From the NCBI GenBank assembly GCA_019637295.1, contig JAHBVX010000004.1, forward strand, positions 496,001-560,000: a stretch of DNA of 64,000 nucleotides, read 5' to 3'. The notes under the pieces were generated by a model. That model did not search any database and had not been told where the DNA came from. It worked only from the letters and a program-made list of their open reading frames with translations. Source of the DNA: Polyangiaceae bacterium (GTDB lineage Bacteria; Myxococcota_A; Polyangia; Polyangiales; Polyangiaceae). The translations under genes and the position numbers were made by a program. Below are positions 9,139 to 17,754 of this stretch, piece by piece (positions within the stretch are counted from its first letter, which is position 1; each line of letters opens with the position of its first letter).

Positions 9139-9575
9139 ACCCCATCGACAAGACCGATCGCTCGCAGACCGACTCCATTTCGTTCGAGTTCGACTTGCAG
9201 CACTCACCCGAGAAGGTGTGGCGGGCGCTCACCGATCCGGTGCTGCTCAGCGAGTGGCTCCTACCCGTCGTCGAGCTCGAGCTCGAGCCGGGCGCCGCGT
9301 TCACGTTCACGGCGCCGCCGCAGCCGGGTTGGGACGGTGTCGTGAACTGCCAGCTGCGCGAGATCGAGCCCCACAGCAAGCTGAGCTGGGCTTGGGTCGT
9401 CGGTGAGCTGGATACCGTCGTCACGTTCACGCTCACGCCCACGACCTCGGGCACCCACTTGTCCCTCGTGCAGTCGGGCTTCAAGCCGGAGCAGAAGCAG
9501 AACTTCGGCGGCGCGCGCTACGGCTGGAGGATGATGGGCCAGAAGCTCGTCGACCTGCTCGCGAGGAGCTCGTGA
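9135..9575 (+). CDS. SRPBCC/AHSA1-domain protein
   Basis: This is a 146-residue START-like protein of the activator of Hsp90 ATPase homologue 1-like group. The family signature is seen in HSPEKVWRALTDPVLLSEWLLP near the N terminus and in the closing helix GWRMMGQKLVDLLARS. Such proteins have a hydrophobic pocket for small ligands. The ATG at 9135 overlaps the arsR stop codon, and the stop overlaps the GTG of the next gene, so all three genes look translationally coupled. ArsR-AHSA1 pairs are common, but their ligand is not known. Confidence 0.85.
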   Translation: MNPIDKTDRSQTDSISFEFDLQHSPEKVWRALTDPVLLSEWLLPVVELELEPGAAFTFTAPPQPGWDGVVNCQLREIEPHSKLSWAWVVGELDTVVTFTLTPTTSGTHLSLVQSGFKPEQKQNFGGARYGWRMMGQKLVDLLARSS

Positions 9576-10540
9576 ACAGGCCTCGCCAGGCGTCCAGCAA
9601 GCGCGCGAAGCGCGCGAAGCGACCCACCCAACCGGTCCCGGCGAAGACAACCCGGCCCCGCCCGGCAGCGGCCAAGCCCTCCGAGCCGATGGCTGTGTCC
9701 GCGCGGATCGAAAAGGTAATCAAGGACTTGGGGGACTGGCGCGGGGAGCGGCTGGCCGCCATCCGGCGGCTCATCCACCAGGTCGACCCCGAGGTGGTCG
9801 AGGAGTGGAAGTGGATGGGGACCCCCGTCTGGTCGCACGACGGGATGTTCGCCCTCGCCAACGCGCACAAGGACAAGGTCAAGCTCACGTTCTTCCACGG
9901 AGCCAAGCTCCGCGACCCCAAGGGACTCTTCAACGCGGGCCTGACGGGGAACAAGTGGCGGGCGATCGACTTTCGCGAAGGAGACAAGCTGGACAGGCCA
10001 GCGCTCGCGGCGTTGCTGCGTGAGGCGGTGGCCTACAACACCACCCACCCTGTGCCGAAGAGCAGAGGTTCGACTGCCGCGAACACGACGACCGCGAAGG
10101 TCGTGAAGCGGTCGGTCTCCAAGCGTCTCGCGACGAAGCCAGTGCTCCTCTCGGGCGGCAACCCTCAAATCCCGAAGGCCGACGGCGACGCGCCCGTGCA
10201 GGCGTACATCGCGGCCATGCCGGGCTGGAAGCGTGAGGTTGGTCGGCGTCTGGACGCGCTCGTGGAGCGCATCGTGCCCAACGTGCGCAAAGCCGTGAGA
10301 TGGAACTCGCCCTTCTACGGCGTCGAGGGCCAGGGTTGGTTCCTCTCGTTCCACTGCTTCACGAAGTACGTCAAGGTGACCTTCTTGCGCGGTGCAGCGC
10401 TGCGCCCGCTCCCGCCCGGGCCCTCCAAAGACAAGAACGTGCGCTACCTCGACCTGTACGACGGCGATCCGCTCGACGGGAAGCTCCTCGCGAGTTGGCT
10501 CGAGCAGGCGTCAGGGCTGCCGGGGGAGCGCCTGTTCTGA
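9572..10540 (+). CDS. Tandem DUF1801 protein
   Basis: This 322-residue protein has a basic Lys/Arg/Pro-rich N-terminal tail followed by two DUF1801 (YdhG-like) domains. The first is near residues 45-150 (RRLIHQVDPEVVEEWKWMGTPVW). The second is near 205-320 (LVERIVPNVRKAVRWNSPFYG). A Ser/Thr/Lys-rich linker joins them. DUF1801 proteins are usually single-domain, so the duplication is notable. It is third in the arsR operon and starts with a GTG overlapping the upstream stop. Function is unknown. Confidence 0.8.
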   Translation: MNRPRQASSKRAKRAKRPTQPVPAKTTRPRPAAAKPSEPMAVSARIEKVIKDLGDWRGERLAAIRRLIHQVDPEVVEEWKWMGTPVWSHDGMFALANAHKDKVKLTFFHGAKLRDPKGLFNAGLTGNKWRAIDFREGDKLDRPALAALLREAVAYNTTHPVPKSRGSTAANTTTAKVVKRSVSKRLATKPVLLSGGNPQIPKADGDAPVQAYIAAMPGWKREVGRRLDALVERIVPNVRKAVRWNSPFYGVEGQGWFLSFHCFTKYVKVTFLRGAALRPLPPGPSKDKNVRYLDLYDGDPLDGKLLASWLEQASGLPGERLF

Positions 10541-10631
10541 CCTGCACGGCTTTGGGGCTTGCCGGGTGGCGGCGGCCCTCGGGGTACGCTATCGTCGGGA
10601 CTCGAGGCGGCGCTGCCGCGGGGAGACGACG

Positions 10632-12074
10632 ATGACACACTGTAGTGGCTGGGCCAGAGCGGTCCAACTGGTCTGGCTCGGCGGGCTCGCGGCCGCCTGC
10701 GCGGAGAGCTCGAGCGACGGCGTCGGGGGCGGAGGTACCGACGCGGGACTCGGCGGCGCGTTCAACTTCGGCGGCACCTCGGCGAGCGGCGGCAGCGGGC
10801 TCGGCGGGTTCGGCGGCGGAGCGGGCGACGCCGCGGCAGGAGGCGGCACGGACGCGGGCAGCGGCGGCAGTCCAAACTTCGGCGGGACCGGGGGCGCGTC
10901 CGGCGGTGCCTCGGGCAGCGGCGGCGCTCCGCCAAACTGCACCACGCTGACGCCGGCTGGCTTCTCGCGGGATCCGAACTCGTCCGAGACCTACGCCGGC
11001 GCGCTGGGCAGCACCGGCGTCACGCTGGGCGGCGCGCTGCCGGATCGCGTGTCCCTGCAGCTCTACACCAACGCCACCGGCACCTTCCCACTCGGGACCG
11101 GCGTGAACGCGAACTACCAGAGCTGCGAGCAGTGCGTGCTGGTCCTCGAAGACCTCAACGAGACGACCCAGTCGGCGGGCAAGCTCTATTACCAGAAGTC
11201 GGGCACGATCACGGTCGACTCCTTCTACCCTCCCCTGATCTCCGGCGGCGTCAAGGCGACGCTGACCAACGTCACCCTCGAAGAAGTGACGATCGACGGG
11301 TTCACCTACGTGTCTACCCCGGTGGCCGGCGGCGGGTGTCTGCACATCGCGTCGCTCGACGTGCACGTCGGCTGCGGAAACGGCCAGCTCGAGACGGGGG
11401 AGGCGTGCGACGGGACGAACCTGGGCGCGTCGACTTGCGCGACCTTCGGCTACTCCACGGGCCAGCTCGGCTGCACCAGCGCGTGCCAGTACAACCTCGG
11501 CAACTGCTCCGGGTTCAGCTGCACGGCGCAAGACTTGGGAACGTTCACCGGGACCACCCTCACGGCCACCGGCAACACCTGCGGCGCTCCGAGCTCGTAT
11601 GACCTGAGCAACAGCAGCGCCGCCTGCGCCTTCAACCAAGCGAACGGTCCCGAGCGTTTGTACTCGGTCACCGTACCGGCTGGCGGCAAGATCCGCGTGA
11701 AACTGACGAACTCGTTCGACGCCTCGCTGTGGGCCACGACCACCTGCACGGACAAGGTCGGGGCGAGCTGCCTCGACGTGTCCGACACCTTCGGCAACGA
11801 GCGCGTGGACTTGCACAACGCCACCAGCGCGCCGGTCACCTACACGCTGGTGGTGGACGGCTACTCCACGTCGGACTGCGGCAGCTACACGCTCACGATC
11901 ACGGAGGTTCCGACGCCGCCTTCGACCTGGAACTGTCCGGTCAGCTACTTCGGTACGGACGACGGCTGCGACTGCGCGTGCGGCGGCTGGGATCCGGACT
12001 GCGACGATCCCAACAGCACCCTGCTCGGCTGCACGACGGGCCAGACCTGTGTTCAGCCGGGTGTGTGCCAGTGA
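10632..12074 (+). CDS. Cys-rich lipoprotein with Gly-rich linker and PPC-like domain
   Basis: This is a 480-residue protein starting at the ATG at 10632; the frame is open further upstream. The signal ends at a lipobox (GGLAAAC). About 80 residues of Gly/Ser/Ala linker follow. A segment CGNGQLETGEACDG resembles the DUF4215/myxobacterial disulfide repeats. A beta-rich region (LYSVTVPAGGKIRVKLTNSF to YTLVVDGY) resembles a pre-peptidase C-terminal domain. It probably sits on the cell surface in a binding role. No catalytic site was seen. Confidence 0.7.
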   Translation: MTHCSGWARAVQLVWLGGLAAACAESSSDGVGGGGTDAGLGGAFNFGGTSASGGSGLGGFGGGAGDAAAGGGTDAGSGGSPNFGGTGGASGGASGSGGAPPNCTTLTPAGFSRDPNSSETYAGALGSTGVTLGGALPDRVSLQLYTNATGTFPLGTGVNANYQSCEQCVLVLEDLNETTQSAGKLYYQKSGTITVDSFYPPLISGGVKATLTNVTLEEVTIDGFTYVSTPVAGGGCLHIASLDVHVGCGNGQLETGEACDGTNLGASTCATFGYSTGQLGCTSACQYNLGNCSGFSCTAQDLGTFTGTTLTATGNTCGAPSSYDLSNSSAACAFNQANGPERLYSVTVPAGGKIRVKLTNSFDASLWATTTCTDKVGASCLDVSDTFGNERVDLHNATSAPVTYTLVVDGYSTSDCGSYTLTITEVPTPPSTWNCPVSYFGTDDGCDCACGGWDPDCDDPNSTLLGCTTGQTCVQPGVCQ

Positions 12075-12092
12075 AGGTCGCGCGCCGGCGAC

Positions 12093-13904
12093 TCACAGCA
12101 TCTTCTTCACCGCGAACGCCACCCCCGCCAGGCTCTCGCCGGCGATCAGACCCGACGCCGCGACGACCAGGAAGCGCTCGGACCAGCTGCGTACGAAGCG
12201 GGCCGCGACCACCGCGATGACGCCGCCGATGAAGATGTGCAGCGAGTAGTAGGCCGGGATCACCAGCGCGAGGCCGACGCTCGATGCGCTCGGCACCCAG
12301 GTTCGCACGCGCGTTGGCAGCGTCTTCTCCAAGACCGCGCACACGATGCCGATGGCGCCGGCGATCAGCATGGCCGGGATGGAGCCCTCGGGCATGGTGT
12401 CGAACCCCTTCTGGAACACCTCCGCGACCGCCTTCCACTGGGCGACCGCGGGCGCCGGCCAGTCGCTGGTCAGGAGCATGTTCTTCGGATCCGGCACCAA
12501 GATCAGGTACGCGGCGCTGCCCGCGAGCGCACCCGCCAGCACCCCGCCGAGCTGGGCGAGGGCCTGCGGGCGCGGCCAGGCACCCAGCGCCACGCCGGTG
12601 CGCAGGTCGTGCAGCATGTCGGCGCACTGGCTCGCCGCGCCACCGGTGACGTTCGCGGCCATGAGGTTCGAGGTGGGATCTCCGGGCGCGACCACGCCGA
12701 AGCTCAGCTGAGTGACCTTGCCCATGGCGCCGACGGGCGTGATGCCGGTCTCGCCGCTGACGCGACCCGCCACGATCGCGAGGACGAAGGTGATGATCAC
12801 TCCGAGGAGCGCGACGTGCCAGCCAATCCCGAACAACCAGAACTGCAACACGACGGAGACGACGAGCACTCCGCCGAGCGCGGCCCAGTAGGAACGCCGC
12901 GAGAACTCGTAGCCGTTCGGCTCGCCTGAGCGCGCGTCACCAGCGTCGCGACCCCGACCGAACAACGCCCTCGCGATGGACCGGCCAGAGAAAGCAAAGG
13001 ACGTGAGCGACGCGGTGACCATCATCACGACGCCCGGCCACAGCATCCAGTTGACCAACGCGCCGAACCAGATCTCGGACGCGCCCGGCTTGCCCGGCGA
13101 CGCCCACCCCCGCTCGAGCAGCCAGGGCGCCAGCAGGCCCCAGGACACCAGGGCGCCCAGCAGCAGCGACGCGCACGCGCGCATGCCGATCAGTCCGCCG
13201 ACGCCGACCATCAGCACGCTGGGCTCGAGGGCAAAGCCCAGGTTCTTGAGCGACGCGGCGCCGATGCCCTTGCCGGCCAGCGCCGGACTCGTGAGTGCGA
13301 GGCTGCCGGGCAGCCCGAGCTTGGGCAACTTGAGCAGCTCCTCGGCAACCTTGAGCGCCGCGGCGAAGCCCGCCGCGCCCAGGAGCGCCTTGACGCGCGC
13401 CATCGCCTCGGCGCCACGCGCGTACATCTCGCGCAACGTCTCAGCCGTCGCGATCCCGTACGGGAACGGGAGCTTGTCCACGACGAGCATCTGGCGCCGA
13501 AGGCCCACGCCCACGGCGATGCCCACGCACGCGACCGAGAACACCCAGATCGACAGCCAGTGCCAGGCCAGGGTTTGCCCCGTGAGCATCGTCAGCGCCG
13601 GGATGGGCGCGACCAGCCCCGCCGACGAGATGGACGCACCGGCGGACGCTCCCGTCTGGCTGACCGTGTTCTCGATGATGCCGTAGGGCTTCGAGCGACC
13701 GATGGTCTGCCCGAGCTGCCAGAAGGCGTACGCCAAGAGCGCCGCGGTGATGCTCATGTTGGTGCCCCAGCCGATCTTGAGCCCGCTGTAGATGTTGCAG
13801 AGGGACAAGATCGCGCCGAGCACCATGCCGGTGACGAGGGAGCGGAGGGTGAGCTGCGCCACGGAGATGGCGACGGGCGCGGAGGAGTGGGACGAGTCGG
13901 TCAC
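12093..13904 (-). CDS. OPT-family oligopeptide transporter
   Basis: This 603-residue polytopic membrane protein has roughly a dozen or more hydrophobic segments and the family stretch LCNIYSGLKIGWGTNMSITA near the N terminus. OPT proteins are proton-coupled importers of small peptides or metal chelates. I use the GTG at 13904 because AGGTGA lies about 6 bases upstream. The frame continues to 14147, but that part runs through a dispersed repeat. It is divergent from the receiver/cyclase gene. Confidence 0.88.
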   Translation of the reverse strand: MTDSSHSSAPVAISVAQLTLRSLVTGMVLGAILSLCNIYSGLKIGWGTNMSITAALLAYAFWQLGQTIGRSKPYGIIENTVSQTGASAGASISSAGLVAPIPALTMLTGQTLAWHWLSIWVFSVACVGIAVGVGLRRQMLVVDKLPFPYGIATAETLREMYARGAEAMARVKALLGAAGFAAALKVAEELLKLPKLGLPGSLALTSPALAGKGIGAASLKNLGFALEPSVLMVGVGGLIGMRACASLLLGALVSWGLLAPWLLERGWASPGKPGASEIWFGALVNWMLWPGVVMMVTASLTSFAFSGRSIARALFGRGRDAGDARSGEPNGYEFSRRSYWAALGGVLVVSVVLQFWLFGIGWHVALLGVIITFVLAIVAGRVSGETGITPVGAMGKVTQLSFGVVAPGDPTSNLMAANVTGGAASQCADMLHDLRTGVALGAWPRPQALAQLGGVLAGALAGSAAYLILVPDPKNMLLTSDWPAPAVAQWKAVAEVFQKGFDTMPEGSIPAMLIAGAIGIVCAVLEKTLPTRVRTWVPSASSVGLALVIPAYYSLHIFIGGVIAVVAARFVRSWSERFLVVAASGLIAGESLAGVAFAVKKML

Positions 13905-13938
13905 GGCGTCACCTGGCCTCCCATCGCGCGGAACTCGA

Positions 13939-14021
13939 CTGGCCAAGCTCTGACGAAGCTGGAGACATCTGGGATTCTGCAGCGTCCTTCGGTACCGGTG
14001 ACCTGGCAAGAGCCCCGCGCC
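13939..14021 (+). repeat. Dispersed intergenic repeat, copy 2
   Basis: This is the second copy of the repeat at 3025-3106, about 83 bp long, in the same orientation. It occupies part of the 308-bp gap between the OPT transporter and the divergent cyclase gene. I recognise no gene in that gap and no clear promoter. Confidence 0.7.
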
Positions 14022-14212
14022 TCCGCCGGGAAGAAACGCAGCGGGCGCCGGCGTCGCCGGTCGTTCCCGTGGATGTGTTCGGATCCATTGCCGACCGTGA
14101 GCTGAGCGTGCCAGGGCGGCCCCAGGCGCGCCGAGTCCAAGCGACATACCGCAGCCACACTGGCGGTCGCGCGGGATTTCGCGCCGACTTTCGCCTACAG
14201 TTCGCCCTCGTC

Positions 14213-15982
14213 ATGCAGGTCGGACTCGTCACTTCGCCGGGTGTGCTCGGGCAGTTCGTCAGCCGCGCCCTCGGCCCCGCAGGGCACACGCTGATCGTGG
14301 CCCCGGAGCTCGACGCGCTGCTCGCACAATCGGATCCGCCGCCCGAGGTCGTGCTGTTCGCGCCCAACGTGTCGGGCACGCCGGCGAACGAAGCGCTCGA
14401 GTCGGCCCGGGAGCACGGGCTCGCGCCCGAGCGGTCCATCTACCTGGGCCTCGACGTGGCCTCGTGCGAAGCGGCCCGCCGCGCCGGCTTCTTTCAGGCC
14501 ATCCAGCTGCCGTTTCAAGCGCAGGAGCTACTCCGCGCCGTGGAGAGCACGGCGGAAGGGCGCTTGCTCGTGCTGCTCGCCGACGACAGCGAGTTGATAC
14601 ATCGCCACACCGTTCCGCTCTTGCTCGAGAACGGCTACCGCGTCGAGGAAGCATTCAACGGCAAGGAGGCGCTCGAGAAGATCCGCGAACTGCGACCCGA
14701 CTTGGTGCTCACGGACGTCGAGATGCCCGAGATGGACGGCTTCACCCTGTGCAAGACGCTCAAGGAGGACGAGAAGACCGCCAGCATACCCGTCGTGATC
14801 TGCTCGTCGCTCGGCGAAGCCAGCGATCTGGAGCGCGGCTTCGACTCGGGAGCGGACGACTACCTGGTCAAGCCCGTGGTGCCGGAGGAGCTCATCAGTC
14901 GACTGCATGCGCTGCTCGCCACGCGCATGATCAGCGCACGCGAGCGGGTGCTCGTGGTGGACGACTCCGCCGCCGTGCGCCACCTGGTCTCGGACTGTCT
15001 GCGTCGGCAGGGGTTCGTGGTGGAGACCGCCGTGGACGGACAGGACGGACTCGGCCGCGCCACCGGCAACCTGCCCGACCTGGTGCTGACGGACTACGAC
15101 ATGCCGCGCATGACGGGCTTCGAGTTCGTGGTCGCGCTGCGACGCGAGGAGAAGACCCGCGACGTGCCCATCGTGATGCTCACCGCCCGAGATTCCAGGC
15201 GAGATCAGGCTCAGATGCGCGCAGCGGGCCTGACCAGCTACCTGGTCAAGCCCTTCACGACCGACAAGTGCATCGCCATCGTCGAGCGCGTGCTGGCCGA
15301 GTCGCGCCTCAGTCGCTACAAGGAAGCGAGCCGGCTGTACATCAGCGAGGGCGCCGTGCGCGCCGCCGAAGAGCTCTCGAAGAGCGGCGCGATGGGCGAG
15401 GTCCGCGCGCGCGAGGTGGACGCCACGCTCTTGTTCTCGGACATCTCCGGGTTCACCAACATGAGCTCCAAGATGAGTCCTCAGGACGTGGTCGCCATCC
15501 TGAACGAAGCCTTCGACGCGCTGTGCATCGTGATCAAGGAGCAGGGCGGGGACATCGACAAGTTCATCGGCGACGCCATCATGGCCGTGTTCGAGGGTCG
15601 CCCGGATTTCGACGAGTGTCACGAGCTTCGGGCCGTGCGCGCGGCCTGGGGCATGCAGCGCGCGCTGGATGGTTTCAACGCCGGCAAGGCATCGCCGCTA
15701 GTGATGCGCATCGGCCTGAACGCCGGGCCCGTCGTGCGCGGCGACATCGGCTCGCGCTACGTCCGGCGGGACTACACCTGCATCGGCGACGTGGTCAATC
15801 GTGCGCAGCGCCACGAGTCCAAGGCGCCCCTCGGCGGCGTGCTGATGAGTCCAAGCGTGTACCAGCGCGTACGCGACTACGTGGTGGTGGAGGAGATGAC
15901 GGGCCTGACCTTCAAGGGAATCGACGAGCCTCAGAGCGCGTTCGTGCTAAAGGGATTTTCGAGCGACGGCGAAGGACGATGA
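14213..15982 (+). CDS. Triple-receiver protein with class III nucleotide cyclase output
   Basis: This is a 589-residue signalling protein. Residues 1-100 form a degenerate receiver-like domain. Two canonical receivers follow: about 118-235 (LADDSELIH, TDVEMPEMDG, LVKPV) and about 245-365 (VVDDSAAVR, TDYDMPRMTG, LVKPF). The C-terminal 190 residues are an adenylate/guanylate cyclase domain with both metal-binding aspartates, in LFSDISGFTNMS and GDIDKFIGDAIMAVF, and the later N-x-x-x-R pair. It should make cAMP or cGMP under phosphorelay control. It heads a forward gene run that includes a CheB-like protein. Confidence 0.87.
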   Translation: MQVGLVTSPGVLGQFVSRALGPAGHTLIVAPELDALLAQSDPPPEVVLFAPNVSGTPANEALESAREHGLAPERSIYLGLDVASCEAARRAGFFQAIQLPFQAQELLRAVESTAEGRLLVLLADDSELIHRHTVPLLLENGYRVEEAFNGKEALEKIRELRPDLVLTDVEMPEMDGFTLCKTLKEDEKTASIPVVICSSLGEASDLERGFDSGADDYLVKPVVPEELISRLHALLATRMISARERVLVVDDSAAVRHLVSDCLRRQGFVVETAVDGQDGLGRATGNLPDLVLTDYDMPRMTGFEFVVALRREEKTRDVPIVMLTARDSRRDQAQMRAAGLTSYLVKPFTTDKCIAIVERVLAESRLSRYKEASRLYISEGAVRAAEELSKSGAMGEVRAREVDATLLFSDISGFTNMSSKMSPQDVVAILNEAFDALCIVIKEQGGDIDKFIGDAIMAVFEGRPDFDECHELRAVRAAWGMQRALDGFNAGKASPLVMRIGLNAGPVVRGDIGSRYVRRDYTCIGDVVNRAQRHESKAPLGGVLMSPSVYQRVRDYVVVEEMTGLTFKGIDEPQSAFVLKGFSSDGEGR

Positions 15983-16644
15983 CACTCTCCCACCCTCGAA
16001 CCCCGCGAACTCGAAACACGACCCCCTGGCTGCTCGGCGCGAGCCTCGGCCTGGCCGCGCTCGGCCTCACCCTCGCTACGCGGTCCGCGGACGCGGACCC
16101 GCGCGAGGAGGCCCGCTACCCGTACGACCCCGCGTGCGCGTGGGGCCGTCTGGCCAACGGTCGGGGCATGCTCGTGCGCTGCTTGACGCAGGCGGAGGCC
16201 GCCGGGCTCGCGACGGGCAAACCCAAGCCCGTCGCCGCGGCGCCTGCAGCGCCCAGCGCGGCCCCCCCAGCCGCACCCACCGCCAGCGAGGCGCCGCCGG
16301 AGAAGCCCCCCGCGCCGCAGAACGTGAGCGCCAACCTGGTCCAGGTCTTGGTCGACGAGGGCAAGCTGCCAGCCGCGGAGAAGAGGCTGCGCGAGGCGAA
16401 TGATCGCTATGCGGAGTGTGTGACGAAGCACGGCGGGCTCAGCCAGGCCAAGGGCGAGGTGCACGTCCGCTTCCTGGTGCGGGGCGTGCGCGGGCGGGCA
16501 GAGGGCGTCAGCGTACAGCGGCGCGTGGCTGTCGGCGCTGACGCGGCCCAGTGTGTGGCACACGTCGTCGATCGCCGGTGGGTGGGCACGCCGGAAGCGC
16601 CTCTCGTCGGCGCCACAGCGGTAGTGCGCTTCGAGCGGCGCTAG
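15979..16644 (+). CDS. Exported protein of unknown function
   Basis: This 221-residue protein has an N-terminal hydrophobic segment (LLGASLGLAALGLTLA) acting as a signal or anchor. A Pro/Ala-rich linker follows, then a C-terminal domain with conserved-looking Cys residues (RYAECVTKHGG, AAQCVAHVVDRRW) and strand-like VHVRFLVRGVRG. The end resembles TonB/AgmX-type C-terminal modules, but that is weak. The ATG overlaps the stop of the cyclase gene (ATGA), which suggests coupled expression. Confidence 0.65.
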   Translation: MTLSHPRTPRTRNTTPWLLGASLGLAALGLTLATRSADADPREEARYPYDPACAWGRLANGRGMLVRCLTQAEAAGLATGKPKPVAAAPAAPSAAPPAAPTASEAPPEKPPAPQNVSANLVQVLVDEGKLPAAEKRLREANDRYAECVTKHGGLSQAKGEVHVRFLVRGVRGRAEGVSVQRRVAVGADAAQCVAHVVDRRWVGTPEAPLVGATAVVRFERR

Positions 16645-16694
16645 TCCGTATCAGCTCGTGCAACTCGGCGGTCGTTCGGAGTAGAGTCCTTGCC

Positions 16695-17747
16695 GTGGGC
16701 CGCAAGCTGAGAGTGCTCGTGGTGGACGACTCGGCGTTCATGCGCAGTGCCGTCTCTCGCATGCTCTCGTCCGACGAGCGCTTCGACGTGGTGGGGCAGG
16801 CCGCCGACGGCAACGCGGCGGTGAAGCTCGCCGCCGAGCTGTCGCCCGACGTCATCACGATGGACTTCAACATGCCGGGGCTCAATGGGGCCGACGCCAC
16901 GCGCGCCATCTTGTCGGCGCGCGCGGTGCCCATCGTGATGCTCTCCGCCCACACCAAGGAGGGCGCCTCGGCCACGGTCGAAGCGCTCGCCGCGGGCGCG
17001 CTGGATTTCGTCGAGAAACCTGCCGGCGAGGTCAGCGTGAACCTCAGCAGCATCCGCGACGAGCTGACGTCGAAGCTCGTCTCCGCTGCCGGGGCCAACG
17101 TGGCGCCGGCCCTGGCGCCCCCGTCGCTGGCCGCCTCGGAGCCGTCCTCGCGGCCAGCGCGAGCGCACAAACCCATGCCGGCGGGCCTGCGCGTCGTCGT
17201 CATCGCGTCGTCGACGGGCGGACCGGCGGCCCTGGTGCAGCTGGTGCCCACCCTCGCGCTCGAGCGTCACGCCGTGCTGGTCGTCGTGCAGCACTTGGCG
17301 GCCGGGTTCACCGGCGCGCTGGCGGAGCAGCTCGCAGAGCGCGCGGGATTTCCCATCCATGAAGCGACGGACGGGGAGGAGCTGCGCGCGGGACGAGGCC
17401 TGGTCGCCCCCGGCGGCAGCCATCTGCTGATCGAGCGCAGCGGCAGGGTCACCCTGTCGAGCGCCGAGCCGGTCCACGGCGTCAGGCCCGCAGCGGACGT
17501 CACGCTGAAGAGCGCGGCCCTGGCCTATGGTCCGCGGACGGTGGGCGTGGTGCTCACGGGCATGGGTCGAGACGGCGCCACGGGGCTAGCGGCGGTCAAG
17601 GCCGCCGGCGGTCGCACGATCGCTCAGGACCGCGCCTCCTCGACGGTGTATGGGATGCCCAAGGCCGCCGCCGAGCTCGGCGTAGTGGACGATGTGCTGC
17701 CGCTCTACCGCATCGGTCGGGCCGTCAGCAAACTGGTCAGCGATTGA
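16695..17747 (+). CDS. cheB: CheB-like chemotaxis response regulator methylesterase
   Basis: This 350-residue protein has a receiver domain (VLVVDDSAFMRSAVSRML, phosphoacceptor in TMDFNMPGLNG) followed by an Ala/Pro linker and a CheB catalytic domain. The domain holds IASSTGGPAAL with the catalytic Ser, VVVQHL with the His, and LTGMGRDGATG with the Asp. CheB removes methyl groups from chemoreceptor glutamates. No CheR or receptor gene is nearby, so the partner system lies elsewhere. The GTG at 16695 is chosen because the receiver begins immediately after it. Confidence 0.9.
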   Translation: MGRKLRVLVVDDSAFMRSAVSRMLSSDERFDVVGQAADGNAAVKLAAELSPDVITMDFNMPGLNGADATRAILSARAVPIVMLSAHTKEGASATVEALAAGALDFVEKPAGEVSVNLSSIRDELTSKLVSAAGANVAPALAPPSLAASEPSSRPARAHKPMPAGLRVVVIASSTGGPAALVQLVPTLALERHAVLVVVQHLAAGFTGALAEQLAERAGFPIHEATDGEELRAGRGLVAPGGSHLLIERSGRVTLSSAEPVHGVRPAADVTLKSAALAYGPRTVGVVLTGMGRDGATGLAAVKAAGGRTIAQDRASSTVYGMPKAAAELGVVDDVLPLYRIGRAVSKLVSD

Positions 17748-17754
17748 AGCAAAC

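Noticed and set aside
10371-11816. 481-codon open frame on the minus strand
   Set aside because: It is antisense to the Cys-rich lipoprotein with a clear signal peptide; composition is typical of a shadow frame.
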